From positions 62,001-126,000 of the forward strand of contig CAZWAD010000004.1 in the NCBI GenBank assembly GCA_964631835.1: a stretch of DNA of 64,000 nt, written 5' to 3'. The notes below the pieces were generated by a model. That model ran no database searches. It saw only the letters and a list, made by a program, of their open reading frames with translations, and had not been told where the DNA came from. Origin of the DNA: Bog-950 sp964631835 (GTDB taxonomy: Bacteria > Bacteroidota > Bacteroidia > Chitinophagales > LD1). A program made the translations under genes and the position numbers. Below are positions 1 through 9,294 of the stretch, in pieces. Numbering within the stretch: the first letter of the stretch is position 1; every line of letters begins with the position of its first letter.

Positions 1-810
1 ATTTTTGGTGGACTTCTTATCCCACAGGCTTTGATGAACATGACCGGAACAACCGGGAAGATTCTCTGAAATCTTTGCCATGAACGTAGCGATGATTCCA
101 TGCTTGTAGGCAATTTCTTTAGTAGCCGTTTTGAAAAGCACTGCGCGGTCTGCCGCCTCCAAAATTCCGGAGTAAGCAATAGCAGCTTCGTACACACCGG
201 GACCGGTTTCGGTATGCAGCCCTTCAACCGGCACGTTGAACTTTTTAAGGTTGTCGAAAAGCGCATGGAAGAAATCGTTGCGGTAAGTGCTTCGCAAAAT
301 GGAATACCCAAACATACCGGGCGTAAGCGGAGTAAGCTCCGAATAGTTTTTATCCTTGAGCGATTGCGGAGTTTCGGCAAAGTTGAACCACTCAAACTCC
401 TGCGCGAAATAAGGAGTGAAGCCGGCTTTCTCGGCTTCGGAAATTACCTGCTTTAAAACCTGGCGCGGGTCAACGTAAAGCGGTTTGGCTTTATCGTCAA
501 TAAACTCGCACAGGAAAAACGGAACATCATTCTCCCATGGAATTTTTCGGAAGGTGCTTAAATCTACTTTGGCTTTAGCGTCAGGATAACCGGTGTGCCA
601 ACCGGTATAGTCGGCATTGTCGTAAGCCAAATCGTTGGCATCCCAGCCGAATATTACATCACAAAAACCGAGAACACCTTCCGCTACGGACAAAAATTTT
701 TCAGTTGAAATGTATTTGCCGCGAAGGATGCCGTCCATATCGGTAACTGCAAGCTTTACTTTTCCGGAAGGATGTTTTTTTACGTAGTCGAGGATTTGTT
801 TTTTTTCCAT
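1..810 (-). CDS. Glutamine synthetase family protein (partial, C-terminus off the window)
   Basis: An open frame runs from an ATG at 810 to the left edge (270 codons seen). It begins MEKKQILDYVKKHP and carries the N-terminal beta-grasp part and the start of the catalytic barrel. Visible glutamine-synthetase motifs are EFEWF (138-142, metal/ATP face), HTETGPGVYE (199-208) and SGHVHQSL (255-262). The family ligates ammonia or an amine to the gamma-carboxyl of glutamate using ATP. The gene starts 5 bases after the stop of an ethanolamine-type permease on the same strand, so the two are almost certainly one operon. Inference: an amine-glutamylating relative (as in PuuA or gamma-glutamylethanolamide synthetases) fits the permease better than housekeeping GlnA. 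The missing half prevents a firm assignment. Confidence 0.85.
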   Translation of the reverse strand, partial: MEKKQILDYVKKHPSGKVKLAVTDMDGILRGKYISTEKFLSVAEGVLGFCDVIFGWDANDLAYDNADYTGWHTGYPDAKAKVDLSTFRKIPWENDVPFFLCEFIDDKAKPLYVDPRQVLKQVISEAEKAGFTPYFAQEFEWFNFAETPQSLKDKNYSELTPLTPGMFGYSILRSTYRNDFFHALFDNLKKFNVPVEGLHTETGPGVYEAAIAYSGILEAADRAVLFKTATKEIAYKHGIIATFMAKISENLPGCSGHVHQSLWDKKSTKN

Positions 811-815
811 GGTTA

Positions 816-2141
816 TTAATCGTTGGTGTCAGGAATATGAAATATGCGATACAAAATAAACGAACCTCCGAGCGCAGCAAAATAAATTAGTGCCAGGTTG
901 AAATTGTAATAAGTCATAGCCAACAGCGCCACCGCAGCAATGACCAAAGCAATAATCGGAAACCAGGGATAGAAAGGAACATGAAAAGGGCGGGGCATAT
1001 CCGGCTCGGTTTTACGTAACTGCAAAATGGAAAGACATGAAAAAATATAAAGGCAAATAGCTCCGAAAACTGAAAGGGTAATAATGTCACCGGTACGACC
1101 TGTGAAAAGCGCAATGATTCCGATAATCATATTAAACAGCAAAGCCCAGTGGGGAGTATGAAAGCGCGAATGAACTTTGCCCAGCATTTTCGGGAATTGT
1201 CCCACTTTTCCGAACTCGTATGTGGCTCTTCCGGCTGCGAGAAGTAGTCCGTTGAAAGAAGCGATGAAACCAAAAAGTCCCACGCTAACCAGCATGTGGT
1301 AAAAAAATCCGCTTTCACCGGTTATTTGCCCCAACGCCATAGGCAGAGGCGAATCGGAAACAGAGCCGGCTTTATCGTAAACTACTTTTTCCCACCCCCC
1401 TACACCTACTGCCGAGCAAAAAGTCATAGCTGCCAGGATACCAAGGGTTGCCATGCTGTAGCCAAATGCTTTGGTAATATTTTTTTGCGGGTTTATTGTT
1501 TCTTCGGCAACATTGGCTATCCCTTCCATTCCGAGGAAAAACCAAATAGCAAATGGGATAGCAGCAAAAATTCCCGCAATGCCATGCGGTAAAGGATTCA
1601 TTTGCAAATTCTGAAACTGGAAACTTGGTAGTGTAAGCCCTGCAAACAAAGTCAGCTCACCTACTGCAATAATTGTGATGATTAATTCAAAAGTTGCCGA
1701 GATTTTTACACCCAAAATATTGATGCCGGTAAAAATCAGGTAACCGATGATAGCAAAAACCAAAGCCGGAATGTCAGGCATTAGCAAATGAAAATATGCT
1801 CCTATTCCCAAAGCAATTGCCGGAGGCGCAAACACAAATTCAATCCATTGGGCCATACCGGCAATAAAGCCAACATCTTTTCCGAATGCTCTTCCCACAT
1901 AGTCGAAAACGCCTCCGGCTTTTGGAATAGCACACGCGAGTTCGGAGTAACTTAGAGAGAAAGTGATATATAGCAACAGAATAAAGACAGTAGCAATTCC
2001 CAAACCTAGCGTACCTCCTTTATCCAAACCGATATTCCAGCCGAAGTACATTCCGGAAATCACATAACCAACACCCAGCCCCCACAGCATTATGGGAGTG
2101 AGGGTTTTCTTTAGTGCGCTATTATTGTTTCCGGTGTCCAT
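816..2141 (-). CDS. APC-superfamily permease, ethanolamine permease-like
   Basis: The 441-residue product has about twelve hydrophobic segments and the amino acid-polyamine-organocation (APC) fold. The N-terminal stretch MYFGWNIGLDKGG, the segment ACAIPKAGGVFDYVGRAFG and the late segment GKVGQFPKMLGKVHSRF resemble the ethanolamine permease (Eat/EutP) branch of the family. It would import a small amine across the inner membrane. It is the first gene of a pair with the glutamine-synthetase-like gene, separated by 5 bases. It is divergent from the aldehyde dehydrogenase gene, with 77 bases between. No ethanolamine ammonia-lyase gene is seen in the window. Substrate is inferred from sequence resemblance, and another amine or amino acid is possible. 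Confidence 0.85.
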   Translation of the reverse strand: MDTGNNNSALKKTLTPIMLWGLGVGYVISGMYFGWNIGLDKGGTLGLGIATVFILLLYITFSLSYSELACAIPKAGGVFDYVGRAFGKDVGFIAGMAQWIEFVFAPPAIALGIGAYFHLLMPDIPALVFAIIGYLIFTGINILGVKISATFELIITIIAVGELTLFAGLTLPSFQFQNLQMNPLPHGIAGIFAAIPFAIWFFLGMEGIANVAEETINPQKNITKAFGYSMATLGILAAMTFCSAVGVGGWEKVVYDKAGSVSDSPLPMALGQITGESGFFYHMLVSVGLFGFIASFNGLLLAAGRATYEFGKVGQFPKMLGKVHSRFHTPHWALLFNMIIGIIALFTGRTGDIITLSVFGAICLYIFSCLSILQLRKTEPDMPRPFHVPFYPWFPIIALVIAAVALLAMTYYNFNLALIYFAALGGSFILYRIFHIPDTND

Positions 2142-2218
2142 TCTTTAATTTTGGAGACAAATAAACATTTTCCGAGGCAGAATATATTTCTATTTTTAAC
2201 GTCCTTAATTTAAAAAGT

Positions 2219-3667
2219 ATGGAAACAGCTACAGCAGCTCAGGAAGTTCAGGTGCCCATGGCACCAAACACCAAACATGAAGAAATAGAACGCATTTACG
2301 AAGCGCAGAAAAAAAATCTTCAAATGCTGAAGAACACCTCTATTTCCCACAGGCTGAAAAAAATAAAGAAGCTCCGCAAAGAGGTTGTTGCAAAGCGCGA
2401 AAAAATTCAGAAAGCTTTATGGGACGATTTTCATAAACCTTCGGTTCAGGTTGATATCAGTGAAATTTACCCCGTTATTGCCGAAGCGAAAAATTACGAG
2501 GCCAACCTTTATGACTGGCTGGCAACAAAGGAGGTAGAAACACCCCTGGTGTTTTTCGGTTCCTATTCCAAAATTATTCATGAGCCTAAGGGAAATGTTC
2601 TGTTGTTGTGCCCATGGAACTATCCTTTCCAGATTCCTTTAAAGAATCTGATTGCCGCTTATGCGGGCGGTAATGCTGTAATTATCAAACCATCGGAGTT
2701 TACACCAAATACTGATGCGCTGATCAAAGAAATTGTAACAGCCGTTTTTGATGAAAACGAGGTAGCTGTTATTTCAGGCGATTTCCACGTGGGGCAAAAA
2801 TTGCTGAATCTGCGTTTTGACCACATCCACTTTACCGGTAGCCCGATGCACGGTCGCTCCGTGATGAAAAAAGCCGCAGAAACTTTAACCAGCGTTACGC
2901 TTGAGTTGGGAGGTAAATCACCTACAATAATTGATGATACTGCCGACCTAAAAGCAACAGCAAGAAATTTTCTGTGGGGAAAGTTTCTGAATTCAGGACA
3001 AACCTGTATAGCAGTTGACTACGTTCTGATTGATGAAAAGAAAAAAGATGCTTTTGTTGACATTTTAAAAGAAACTATACAGAAAGCATTTGGGGAAAAT
3101 CCTGAAAATTCTCCTGATGATTGTCGCATAGTAAACGCAAAGCACCTGGCAAGAGTAAAACGCCTTTTGGAAGATGCGGTTTCAAAAGGAGCTACCGTGG
3201 AAATAGGAGGCAAAACAGATGACTCACAGAACTATGTTGCCCCTACCGTACTTACGGATATAACACCCGATATGCTGCTGATGGAAGAGGAAATATTCGG
3301 ACCTATTGTTCCGATTATTACTTACAAGTCTATTGACGAGGCGCTGAGCATTATCAATTCAAAAGAAAAACCTCTCGCGCTTTATATTTTCAGTAAGAAC
3401 AGAAAAAATCAGGAGTATATCATCAACCATACAACAGCAGGAGCAACCTGTATAAACGAAAGCATGATTCATAACGGGCATAAGGAACTGCCTTTTGGCG
3501 GTGTGAATAATTCAGGAATAGGTAAAAGCCATGGGCTGTATGGGTTGAAGGAATTTTGCAATGAGCGGCCTATACTGAAAGCATGGAACCCTCCCTCCAA
3601 TCTTACTTTGCCTCCTTATACCAAGTTGCATAAACGGATTACAGATTTCGTGCTTAAATATTTATAA
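2219..3667 (+). CDS. Aldehyde dehydrogenase, ALDH3-like
   Basis: This 482-residue NAD(P)-dependent aldehyde dehydrogenase oxidises an aldehyde to the acid. The oxyanion Asn lies in PWNYPF (about 134), the general-base Glu in LELGGKSP (Glu229) and the nucleophilic Cys in NSGQTCIA (Cys263). Length and the C-terminal ITDFVLKYL tail match the class 3 / fatty aldehyde branch rather than the longer ALDH1/2 branch. It is divergent from the amine permease/glutamine-synthetase pair, so a role in oxidising an amine-derived aldehyde is possible, but ALDH3 enzymes more often handle medium or long aliphatic aldehydes. The ATG start at 2219 precedes a polar, low-conservation leader of about 20 residues. 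Confidence 0.9.
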   Translation: METATAAQEVQVPMAPNTKHEEIERIYEAQKKNLQMLKNTSISHRLKKIKKLRKEVVAKREKIQKALWDDFHKPSVQVDISEIYPVIAEAKNYEANLYDWLATKEVETPLVFFGSYSKIIHEPKGNVLLLCPWNYPFQIPLKNLIAAYAGGNAVIIKPSEFTPNTDALIKEIVTAVFDENEVAVISGDFHVGQKLLNLRFDHIHFTGSPMHGRSVMKKAAETLTSVTLELGGKSPTIIDDTADLKATARNFLWGKFLNSGQTCIAVDYVLIDEKKKDAFVDILKETIQKAFGENPENSPDDCRIVNAKHLARVKRLLEDAVSKGATVEIGGKTDDSQNYVAPTVLTDITPDMLLMEEEIFGPIVPIITYKSIDEALSIINSKEKPLALYIFSKNRKNQEYIINHTTAGATCINESMIHNGHKELPFGGVNNSGIGKSHGLYGLKEFCNERPILKAWNPPSNLTLPPYTKLHKRITDFVLKYL

Positions 3668-3688
3668 GATTGCTCCATTAATTGATTT

Positions 3689-4174
3689 ATGAAAAACAAA
3701 AAGGTTTCAGTTTTTACCGTTCTGGTTTTCTTTGGAATAATTTTTTTCATTTCCGGGTGCGCTAAAGATGAGGAGAGTGCACCGCTTGAACCCATTTCAT
3801 TGGTTAAGCCTGAATTTGCTGTGGTTAGTTTATTCCCCGGTGAAAACCTCCCGCTCGAAATAAAATTTACCACAGACAGGCCTATCAACTGGATTAAGGG
3901 AATGTTCGATATTGATTCTTTCGGACTTCCCGGTCATGTTCCTGTTTATGCTGACACTTTGTTTTTTCAGCGGCTCGATTCACTTGATCCCCGCGTAAAT
4001 CTATACACCTACACCGGTTCTTATCATGTATATGATTCGCTGATGCCTTTTGATGTTATCCGCTTTAAAATTTCTTTTGAAGCCGGTTCGCCCACATTTA
4101 CCAGCGGAGGAACGCAGAACTACCCGGCTGGTGTGGTATCCTTCAGTAAGGAATTCAGAATTGATGTAAGATAA
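3689..4174 (+). CDS. Putative lipoprotein of unknown function
   Basis: The 161-residue product starts with a lipoprotein signal: MKNKK, a hydrophobic core and the lipobox ISGC (Cys at about 25), followed by acidic residues KDEES. The mature part is predicted mostly beta and has no motif I recognise; it may be an Ig-like or cupredoxin-like small domain. It begins 21 bases after the aldehyde dehydrogenase stop on the same strand and could be co-transcribed with it. A clear rho-independent terminator follows. The function is unknown. Confidence 0.75.
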   Translation: MKNKKVSVFTVLVFFGIIFFISGCAKDEESAPLEPISLVKPEFAVVSLFPGENLPLEIKFTTDRPINWIKGMFDIDSFGLPGHVPVYADTLFFQRLDSLDPRVNLYTYTGSYHVYDSLMPFDVIRFKISFEAGSPTFTSGGTQNYPAGVVSFSKEFRIDVR

Positions 4175-4197
4175 TTTTCAGCAAACAATCCTTTTAA

Positions 4198-4237
4198 AAC
4201 CTTCTGAGCAAAATCAATTCAGAAGGTTTTTTGTTTT
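4198..4237 (+). terminator. Rho-independent terminator after the lipoprotein gene
   Basis: A perfect 10-bp stem, AACCTTCTGA (4198-4207) with TCAGAAGGTT (4219-4228), closes an 11-base loop and is followed by a T-rich run. It ends the ALDH/lipoprotein transcript just before the pdxH promoter box. Confidence 0.8.
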
Positions 4238-4239
4238 AA

Positions 4240-4247
4240 TAGCTTTG
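4240..4247 (+). promoter_or_regulatory. Candidate -7 promoter box (TAGCTTTG) of pdxH
   Basis: An exact match to TAnnTTTG lies directly after the terminator and 11 bases before the TTG start of pdxH. No convincing TTTG -33 box is seen at the usual spacing. Confidence 0.45.
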
Positions 4248-4258
4248 CGCTAACAAGT

Positions 4259-4903
4259 TTGAAAGTGTCGTCAGCAAAAGATTTACATAACAGCAGGCGT
4301 AATTACAACCGGCATGAATTGACGGAGCACTGTATTTCTCCTAGCCCATTTGAGCAGTTTGGGTGGTGGTTTGAGGAAGCGGGCAGCGATGGAATAATTG
4401 AGCCAACAGCCATGGTTCTTTCTACGGCAACAAAAGAAGGCAAACCCTCCTCGCGCGTGGTGTTGCTTAAATCATTTGATGAAAATGGATTTGTTTTCTA
4501 CACAAACTACCATAGCCGAAAGGGAAAAGAAATTAAGGAAAACAATCTCGGCTCACTCCTATTCTTTTGGGATAAATCAGAAAGACAGGTAAGGATAGAA
4601 GGCACCATAGAAAAAGTTGAAGCCAATCTATCTGAAAAATATTTTTCATCGCGCCCTTACGAAAGCCGGTTGAGCGCTATTGTTTCTGAGCAAAGCGAAG
4701 AAATTCCATCACGTGAATTTTTAGAAGATAAACTGATTGAGCTCCAGAAATCAGGAGAAGTAAAACGTCCTGAGCATTGGGGCGGCTATGTTCTGCAAGC
4801 CGATTATTTTGAATTCTGGCAGGGACGCGCCAACCGGCTACATGACCGTATTGTTTATGTTTTAGAAAACGGGGCGTGGAAGACTAAGCGATTAGCGCCT
4901 TAA
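4259..4903 (+). CDS. pdxH: Pyridoxamine 5'-phosphate oxidase
   Basis: The enzyme uses FMN and oxygen to oxidise pyridoxine or pyridoxamine 5'-phosphate to pyridoxal 5'-phosphate, the last step of vitamin B6 synthesis and salvage, in the cytoplasm. The 214 residues include the FMN-binding SSRVVLLKSFDENGFVFYTN and the family C-terminal signature FEFWQGRANRLHDR. The start appears to be TTG at 4259, giving MKVSSAKDLHNSRRNY, a typical PdxH N-terminus. A GTG two codons later is the alternative, and no ATG fits. It has its own promoter box and a terminator just upstream, so it is likely monocistronic. It converges on the OmpA-family gene with 4 bases between. Confidence 0.96.
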   Translation: MKVSSAKDLHNSRRNYNRHELTEHCISPSPFEQFGWWFEEAGSDGIIEPTAMVLSTATKEGKPSSRVVLLKSFDENGFVFYTNYHSRKGKEIKENNLGSLLFFWDKSERQVRIEGTIEKVEANLSEKYFSSRPYESRLSAIVSEQSEEIPSREFLEDKLIELQKSGEVKRPEHWGGYVLQADYFEFWQGRANRLHDRIVYVLENGAWKTKRLAP

Positions 4904-4907
4904 ATCT

Positions 4908-7010
4908 TTACTTATTTGACCCTGCTTTTAGACCAGGATGCGGTGCCGGTGGATTGCTGTCACCTGTCTCGCCCTCATTTGCATAGCGGAACGAAGCCTT
5001 ACTCTTCATTTTCTTTTCGTAAGGCGTACCGGTTGCCGCTTTTTTGCCTCCTTTGTATTTGACGATGAAACGGTCGCGTGAAATACCATATTTTTCAGTC
5101 AGGTAATCTACTGCTGCATTAGAGCGGTTCCATGCTAACTGTTCGTTGAATTTCTGGTCGTTGCGCGACTCATCGAAACCGGTAACCACTAATTTCATAT
5201 CGGGGCACATTTGCAGCCGCTCAGCAATTTGATGCAGATTTCCGAAATACTGAGGGTCGAGATAGTACTTCTCAAAGTCAAATATTACATCAGGCAATTC
5301 AATTTTAGAACAATCATAGCCACCGGGCGTACGCGGTCTGCCTTTATCTTTTTCGGTAACTTTCGGTAACGAGCTAACTGCAACTTTATGCCCGTCAGGC
5401 GGAATGGCTATGCTATCCGTACCCGGAGGATAAACAACTCCGTCCGGTCCTACGATGCGGTCGTTTTCGTCTATATATCCGCTGCTGCGGTCAATATCGT
5501 AGTAACGTCCTGAAGTATCACAGCAAGGATTGGGCGGCAGAATAGCTACACCGGTAGAATCAACGGGATAGCCGGGGGGAGAATACGGCTCTTTATCATC
5601 GCAATCAATATATCCGTCCTTATCGCTGTCAAGCGCCACACCTTTTACATCGGTTGGGCAATCCTTTTTGGTATTCGGTTCCTTGTCCAAACGATTTGGG
5701 ACTCCGTCCCCGTCATCATCTTTAAATAATTCATCGGCAATGGATTCAGGGTCCATCTCACCGATTTTCTTGTACGGATGATACATCGGGTTTAGCCAAT
5801 ACATCGGTTCCGTTCTTTTCTTTAACCCGATATGAAAGTTGAAATTGAGTGAGGTGTAAGCAATATTATCAACGTTGGTGGTAAAGCTGGCGTGCTCATC
5901 CTGTTGCCAACGGTAGCCGTCTAACAAATCACTGGCTGTAAGAATCACTCTTTCTTCCAACCCAAAGGTTACCCATTTGGAAATATGGAATTGCAACCCG
6001 AAACCGACTGTAGCAGCAGGAACAAACTGCCAGGTACCAAAACCCGGAACGTTGTTTTCGTGCTCAGCATCCGATTCATATTTGCCATCGTAAAGTTTGT
6101 TGAGCATGTCCAGCGCCTGCTTGCGGTAAGTGTTCCGCTGATTTACGTTGTAGTTTTCGGGGTGGAGAAATAAATCGTGCACGGCTGAAAAGTCGTACAC
6201 ATTTCCATTAGCATCAAGGGCATCCATTTTGGTGGTAAATAAAAATGTGCTGACCCCGCCAAGAAAATAAAAGTTAACCATGTTGCGCTCTTTGTGAAAG
6301 CGAATGTTTCCTAAGTTCATTACCCCCTCCAAATGAAATTCATGAATTTGAGTTCTGTAATTGTAAAAGAAGAGTTTATTCATGTTGTAATTGAAAGGAT
6401 TATTAACCCCAAGCAGTGCTGGGTTATTCCAGTAATTCACGCGCGGGTCGTATAAGCCATGAAGCGCGGGGTTGAATTTTAAGTTACCGTCAGGTTCCCA
6501 GTTTCTGCCGGTCATCATCATATAGTTATACCCGCCCCGGAACGAAAACGTGTAACCGATTGCTTTACGAACAGTAAATCCAAAACCCATGTTTTGAAAC
6601 AACCCTTTGATATGTACATAAGGTTTTACATCACCGCTAATAAATGCAAAGCCAAAGTTCACTCCTATTTCCCAGGCGTCTTTGGGTTTGGCGGGGAAAT
6701 GATATTGCCTGTTTTTATATGACCGCTGTTGACGGATCTTCTGTTTATCTCTTTGATATACAGCCGAGTCAGCCGGGTAGTCGTAACCCATCATTTGAGG
6801 AGTGGAAATATCTCTGCGCTTATAAAAGTTGTACTCCTTCGATTTCATGTCAGGTTCAAGGAACTGTAGCTGGTTTTGAGGGTCTCTTAGCCTGCGGGTT
6901 GTATCCGGACTATTTTGCTTGTTCGTAGTATCCGGTGATGTTTGTCCAAAAACCGTAAAACCGATAAGCAAAAATGCTATGGAAAAGAGAGGTTTGTAAA
7001 ATAGTTTCAT
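4908..7010 (-). CDS. OmpA-family outer membrane protein with TSP3-type calcium repeats
   Basis: The 700-residue protein has a signal peptide (MKLFYKPLFSIAFLLIGFTVFG, cleaved before QTSP). A barrel-like region of alternating aromatic and glycine residues follows (about 110-400). Next come Asp-rich thrombospondin type 3-like repeats such as DDDGDGVPNRLDKEP and DSDKDGYIDCDDKEP (about 425-480). A C-terminal OmpA peptidoglycan-binding domain (about 575-675) contains FDFEKYYLDP and a NRSNAAVDYL segment. It probably spans the outer membrane and anchors it to the cell wall. Bacteroidota carry many such proteins, some tied to gliding or T9SS, but nothing here proves that link. An imperfect inverted repeat lies in the 154-base leader. 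Confidence 0.9.
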   Translation of the reverse strand: MKLFYKPLFSIAFLLIGFTVFGQTSPDTTNKQNSPDTTRRLRDPQNQLQFLEPDMKSKEYNFYKRRDISTPQMMGYDYPADSAVYQRDKQKIRQQRSYKNRQYHFPAKPKDAWEIGVNFGFAFISGDVKPYVHIKGLFQNMGFGFTVRKAIGYTFSFRGGYNYMMMTGRNWEPDGNLKFNPALHGLYDPRVNYWNNPALLGVNNPFNYNMNKLFFYNYRTQIHEFHLEGVMNLGNIRFHKERNMVNFYFLGGVSTFLFTTKMDALDANGNVYDFSAVHDLFLHPENYNVNQRNTYRKQALDMLNKLYDGKYESDAEHENNVPGFGTWQFVPAATVGFGLQFHISKWVTFGLEERVILTASDLLDGYRWQQDEHASFTTNVDNIAYTSLNFNFHIGLKKRTEPMYWLNPMYHPYKKIGEMDPESIADELFKDDDGDGVPNRLDKEPNTKKDCPTDVKGVALDSDKDGYIDCDDKEPYSPPGYPVDSTGVAILPPNPCCDTSGRYYDIDRSSGYIDENDRIVGPDGVVYPPGTDSIAIPPDGHKVAVSSLPKVTEKDKGRPRTPGGYDCSKIELPDVIFDFEKYYLDPQYFGNLHQIAERLQMCPDMKLVVTGFDESRNDQKFNEQLAWNRSNAAVDYLTEKYGISRDRFIVKYKGGKKAATGTPYEKKMKSKASFRYANEGETGDSNPPAPHPGLKAGSNK

Positions 7011-7164
7011 TCCTTGCCTTTATGGGTTTAGTGTTTAACCTTTTATTATCTGAGTTTATATCGGGTTAACACTTTAAAGGGAATAAATTACAGTTGGGCA
7101 AATTAAAGGAAAAAAACGGAGAGTTATATACGACAACCGGATGGTGAATGAAAAATAGTTCACT

Positions 7165-9063
7165 TTAATATGCCCTTTCGCCCCTTCCTTCCATGTAATT
7201 CATAAATGCTTTATTGGCTACTTTGTTGCCTCCCGGTGTAGGATAGTTGCCGGTAAAATACCAGTCGCCTAAGTTTTTCGGGCAAGCAGTATGGAGGTTC
7301 TCTATGGTTTGGTAAATAACCTGCACATGGGCAAAAATGTTTTGCGGACGGACTATTTCCGAAATCTTCTCCGAAATTTCATCAGCGCTGAACAAACTGT
7401 ATAAATCTTTCACATGGTTCTTTACTTCTTCAGCCGGCTTTTTGCTGTCGGCTTTGCAGCGCTCATAAACCTCATCCAGCTTATTTGAAATATTCCTCTC
7501 TTTTAATAATGAAACCAGCGCGCGGAAGGCAATAAAGTCGTACATGCGGCTCATATCAATACCGTAACAATCGGGATAGCGGATTTGAGGCGCGGAAGAC
7601 ACCACGATAATTTTTTTCGGGTTCAGCCTGCCTAAGTTCGCCAGAATGCTTTTTTGCAAGGTGGTTCCGCGCACAATGGAGTCGTCAATCACAACTATGG
7701 TATCAGTGCCGGATTTGATAGAGCCGTAAGTTACATCATACACATGGCTTACCATTTCATCGCGCGAGGTATCGTCCTGTATAAAGGTTCGAGCCTTTAC
7801 ATCTTTCACCGCAATTTTTTCTACGCGGGGGCTTAAGGCGAGTAACCGGTTCAACTCTTCCGGTGAAAGATTTTTCGCGTCTGCTATTTTCTTCTTCTTG
7901 TAGTCATTGAGGTATTCGTCCAGCCCTTTCATAAGCCCGTAGAATGCTACTTCTGCCGTATTGGGAATAAAGGAGAACACCGTGTTTTCAAAATCGTAAT
8001 CAATGGCTTTTAAGATGGTTGGGGTGAGCAATTTGCCGAGCTGCTTGCGCTCGTTGTAAATCTCCACATCGGTTCCGCGGCTGAAATAGATGCGCTCGAA
8101 GCTGCACGCCTTAATTTCCTGCGGCTCGCGGATTAAATCGTGCTTTACTCTTCCATCCTTTTTCACCACCAGTGCATGACCGGGCTGCACTTCGTGAATT
8201 TTTTCAAACGGCACATTAAATGTGGTTTGTATAGCCGGCCTTTCCGAAGCCACAACCACCACCTCATCATCGTAATAGTAATAGGCAGGGCGGATTCCGT
8301 TAGGGTCGCGGAGCACAAAGGCATCGCCATGACCGAACATGCCTGCCATGGCGTAGCCTCCGTCAAAATCTTTCGCAGCCCGGCTGAGTATTCTGCGTAC
8401 GCTTAACTCGTGGGCAATAAAATCAGTAATCTGGTAGTTGGTGTAGCCCTGGTCTTTGTACTTATCGAAAATTTTTTCCACTTCATCATCGAGAAAGTGA
8501 CCGATTTTTTCCATGACGGTAATCGTGTCGCTTCGTTCGCGCGGGTGCTGGCCGAGGGTAATAAGCATGTCGAACTGGTCGTCTACATTGGTCATGTTAA
8601 AGTTGCCGGCTAAAACCAGGTTGCGCGTCATCCAGTTGTTTTCGCGGATAAAGGGGTGGCAGTAGCTGTCGGTATTTCTTCCGTAGGTGCCGTAGCGGAG
8701 GTGGCCGAGGAGGAGTTCGCCTGTAAAGGGGCTGTTGCGCTTGTGCCAGTCGGCTTCGGCTGCAGGGTTGTCGAGGGGTTTGCGGTCTTTGGGGAAGGTG
8801 GCGAATATTTGCCCGAACACGTCAATAATAGGCTGGTTGGTGATGCTTCGCACGCGGTTAATAAAGTGGCTGCCGGGGTGAGGGTCCAGCTTAATTACAG
8901 CCGCACCGGCTCCGTCCTGACCGCGGTTGTGCTGTTTTTCCATGAGCAGGTACAGCTTGTTGAGCCCGTAGTGAACCGTACGGTATTTTTCTACATAGTA
9001 TTCGAGGGGCTTGAGCAGGCGGATGAGTGCAATGCCGCACTCATGTTTTATCTGGTCGCTCAT
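7165..9063 (-). CDS. Amidophosphoribosyltransferase-type glutamine amidotransferase (PurF family, long form)
   Basis: This 632-residue protein joins a class II (Ntn) glutaminase domain to a phosphoribosyltransferase domain. PurF catalyses the first committed purine step, PRPP plus glutamine to phosphoribosylamine. The nucleophile is Cys9 in MSDQIKHECGIALI, so an eight-residue propeptide must be removed, which fixes this ATG as the start. NRGQDGAGAA is the glutaminase motif, and the PRPP loop is VVIDDSIVRGTT (about 465). It is some 120 residues longer than the E. coli enzyme, with an insertion around LNDYKKKKIADAKNLSPEEL and an extended C-terminus. Bacteroidota often encode a shorter canonical PurF as well, so this may be a second paralogue. 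Confidence 0.88.
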   Translation of the reverse strand: MSDQIKHECGIALIRLLKPLEYYVEKYRTVHYGLNKLYLLMEKQHNRGQDGAGAAVIKLDPHPGSHFINRVRSITNQPIIDVFGQIFATFPKDRKPLDNPAAEADWHKRNSPFTGELLLGHLRYGTYGRNTDSYCHPFIRENNWMTRNLVLAGNFNMTNVDDQFDMLITLGQHPRERSDTITVMEKIGHFLDDEVEKIFDKYKDQGYTNYQITDFIAHELSVRRILSRAAKDFDGGYAMAGMFGHGDAFVLRDPNGIRPAYYYYDDEVVVVASERPAIQTTFNVPFEKIHEVQPGHALVVKKDGRVKHDLIREPQEIKACSFERIYFSRGTDVEIYNERKQLGKLLTPTILKAIDYDFENTVFSFIPNTAEVAFYGLMKGLDEYLNDYKKKKIADAKNLSPEELNRLLALSPRVEKIAVKDVKARTFIQDDTSRDEMVSHVYDVTYGSIKSGTDTIVVIDDSIVRGTTLQKSILANLGRLNPKKIIVVSSAPQIRYPDCYGIDMSRMYDFIAFRALVSLLKERNISNKLDEVYERCKADSKKPAEEVKNHVKDLYSLFSADEISEKISEIVRPQNIFAHVQVIYQTIENLHTACPKNLGDWYFTGNYPTPGGNKVANKAFMNYMEGRGERAY

Positions 9064-9071
9064 GGAGGCTG

Positions 9072-9079
9072 CAAAAGTA
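9072..9079 (-). promoter_or_regulatory. Candidate -7 promoter box (TACTTTTG) of the PurF-family gene
   Basis: An exact TAnnTTTG on the minus strand ends 8 bases before the ATG, implying a very short or absent leader. No clear -33 element is visible. Confidence 0.4.
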
Positions 9080-9294
9080 AATTTATAGTTTGAAGTTTTT
9101 AGGCTTTAAACCTAAACCGTTGAAAGGATTTCCCTTTCCAAATTTCTATAGCCAACGCTGCCCGTAATATTATCCTCCGTTCCGCGTTATCAGATAATCC
9201 TGAATGTGCCGGTGTGGAAATTTCTGCTTTTTGCATCTTACAGGTAACATACCATGTGTTTGTTATTTATGAATAACCTCAAAAAATAATTCCC

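Noticed and set aside
100..456. 118-residue plus-strand frame
   Set aside because: It is antisense to the glutamine-synthetase-family gene, whose motifs are clear on the minus strand.
7031..7072. Inverted repeat GTGTTTAACC / GGTTAACAC upstream of the OmpA-family gene
   Set aside because: The arms differ by one base in length and the spacer is long; too weak to call an operator or terminator.
8656..9093. 145-residue plus-strand frame
   Set aside because: It is antisense to the PurF-family N-terminal domain; the Val/Gly-rich product reflects codon bias on the other strand.
9093..9120. TTTAGG / CCTAAA hairpin in the leader near the PurF-family gene
   Set aside because: A six-base stem in AT-rich sequence without a T run is expected by chance.
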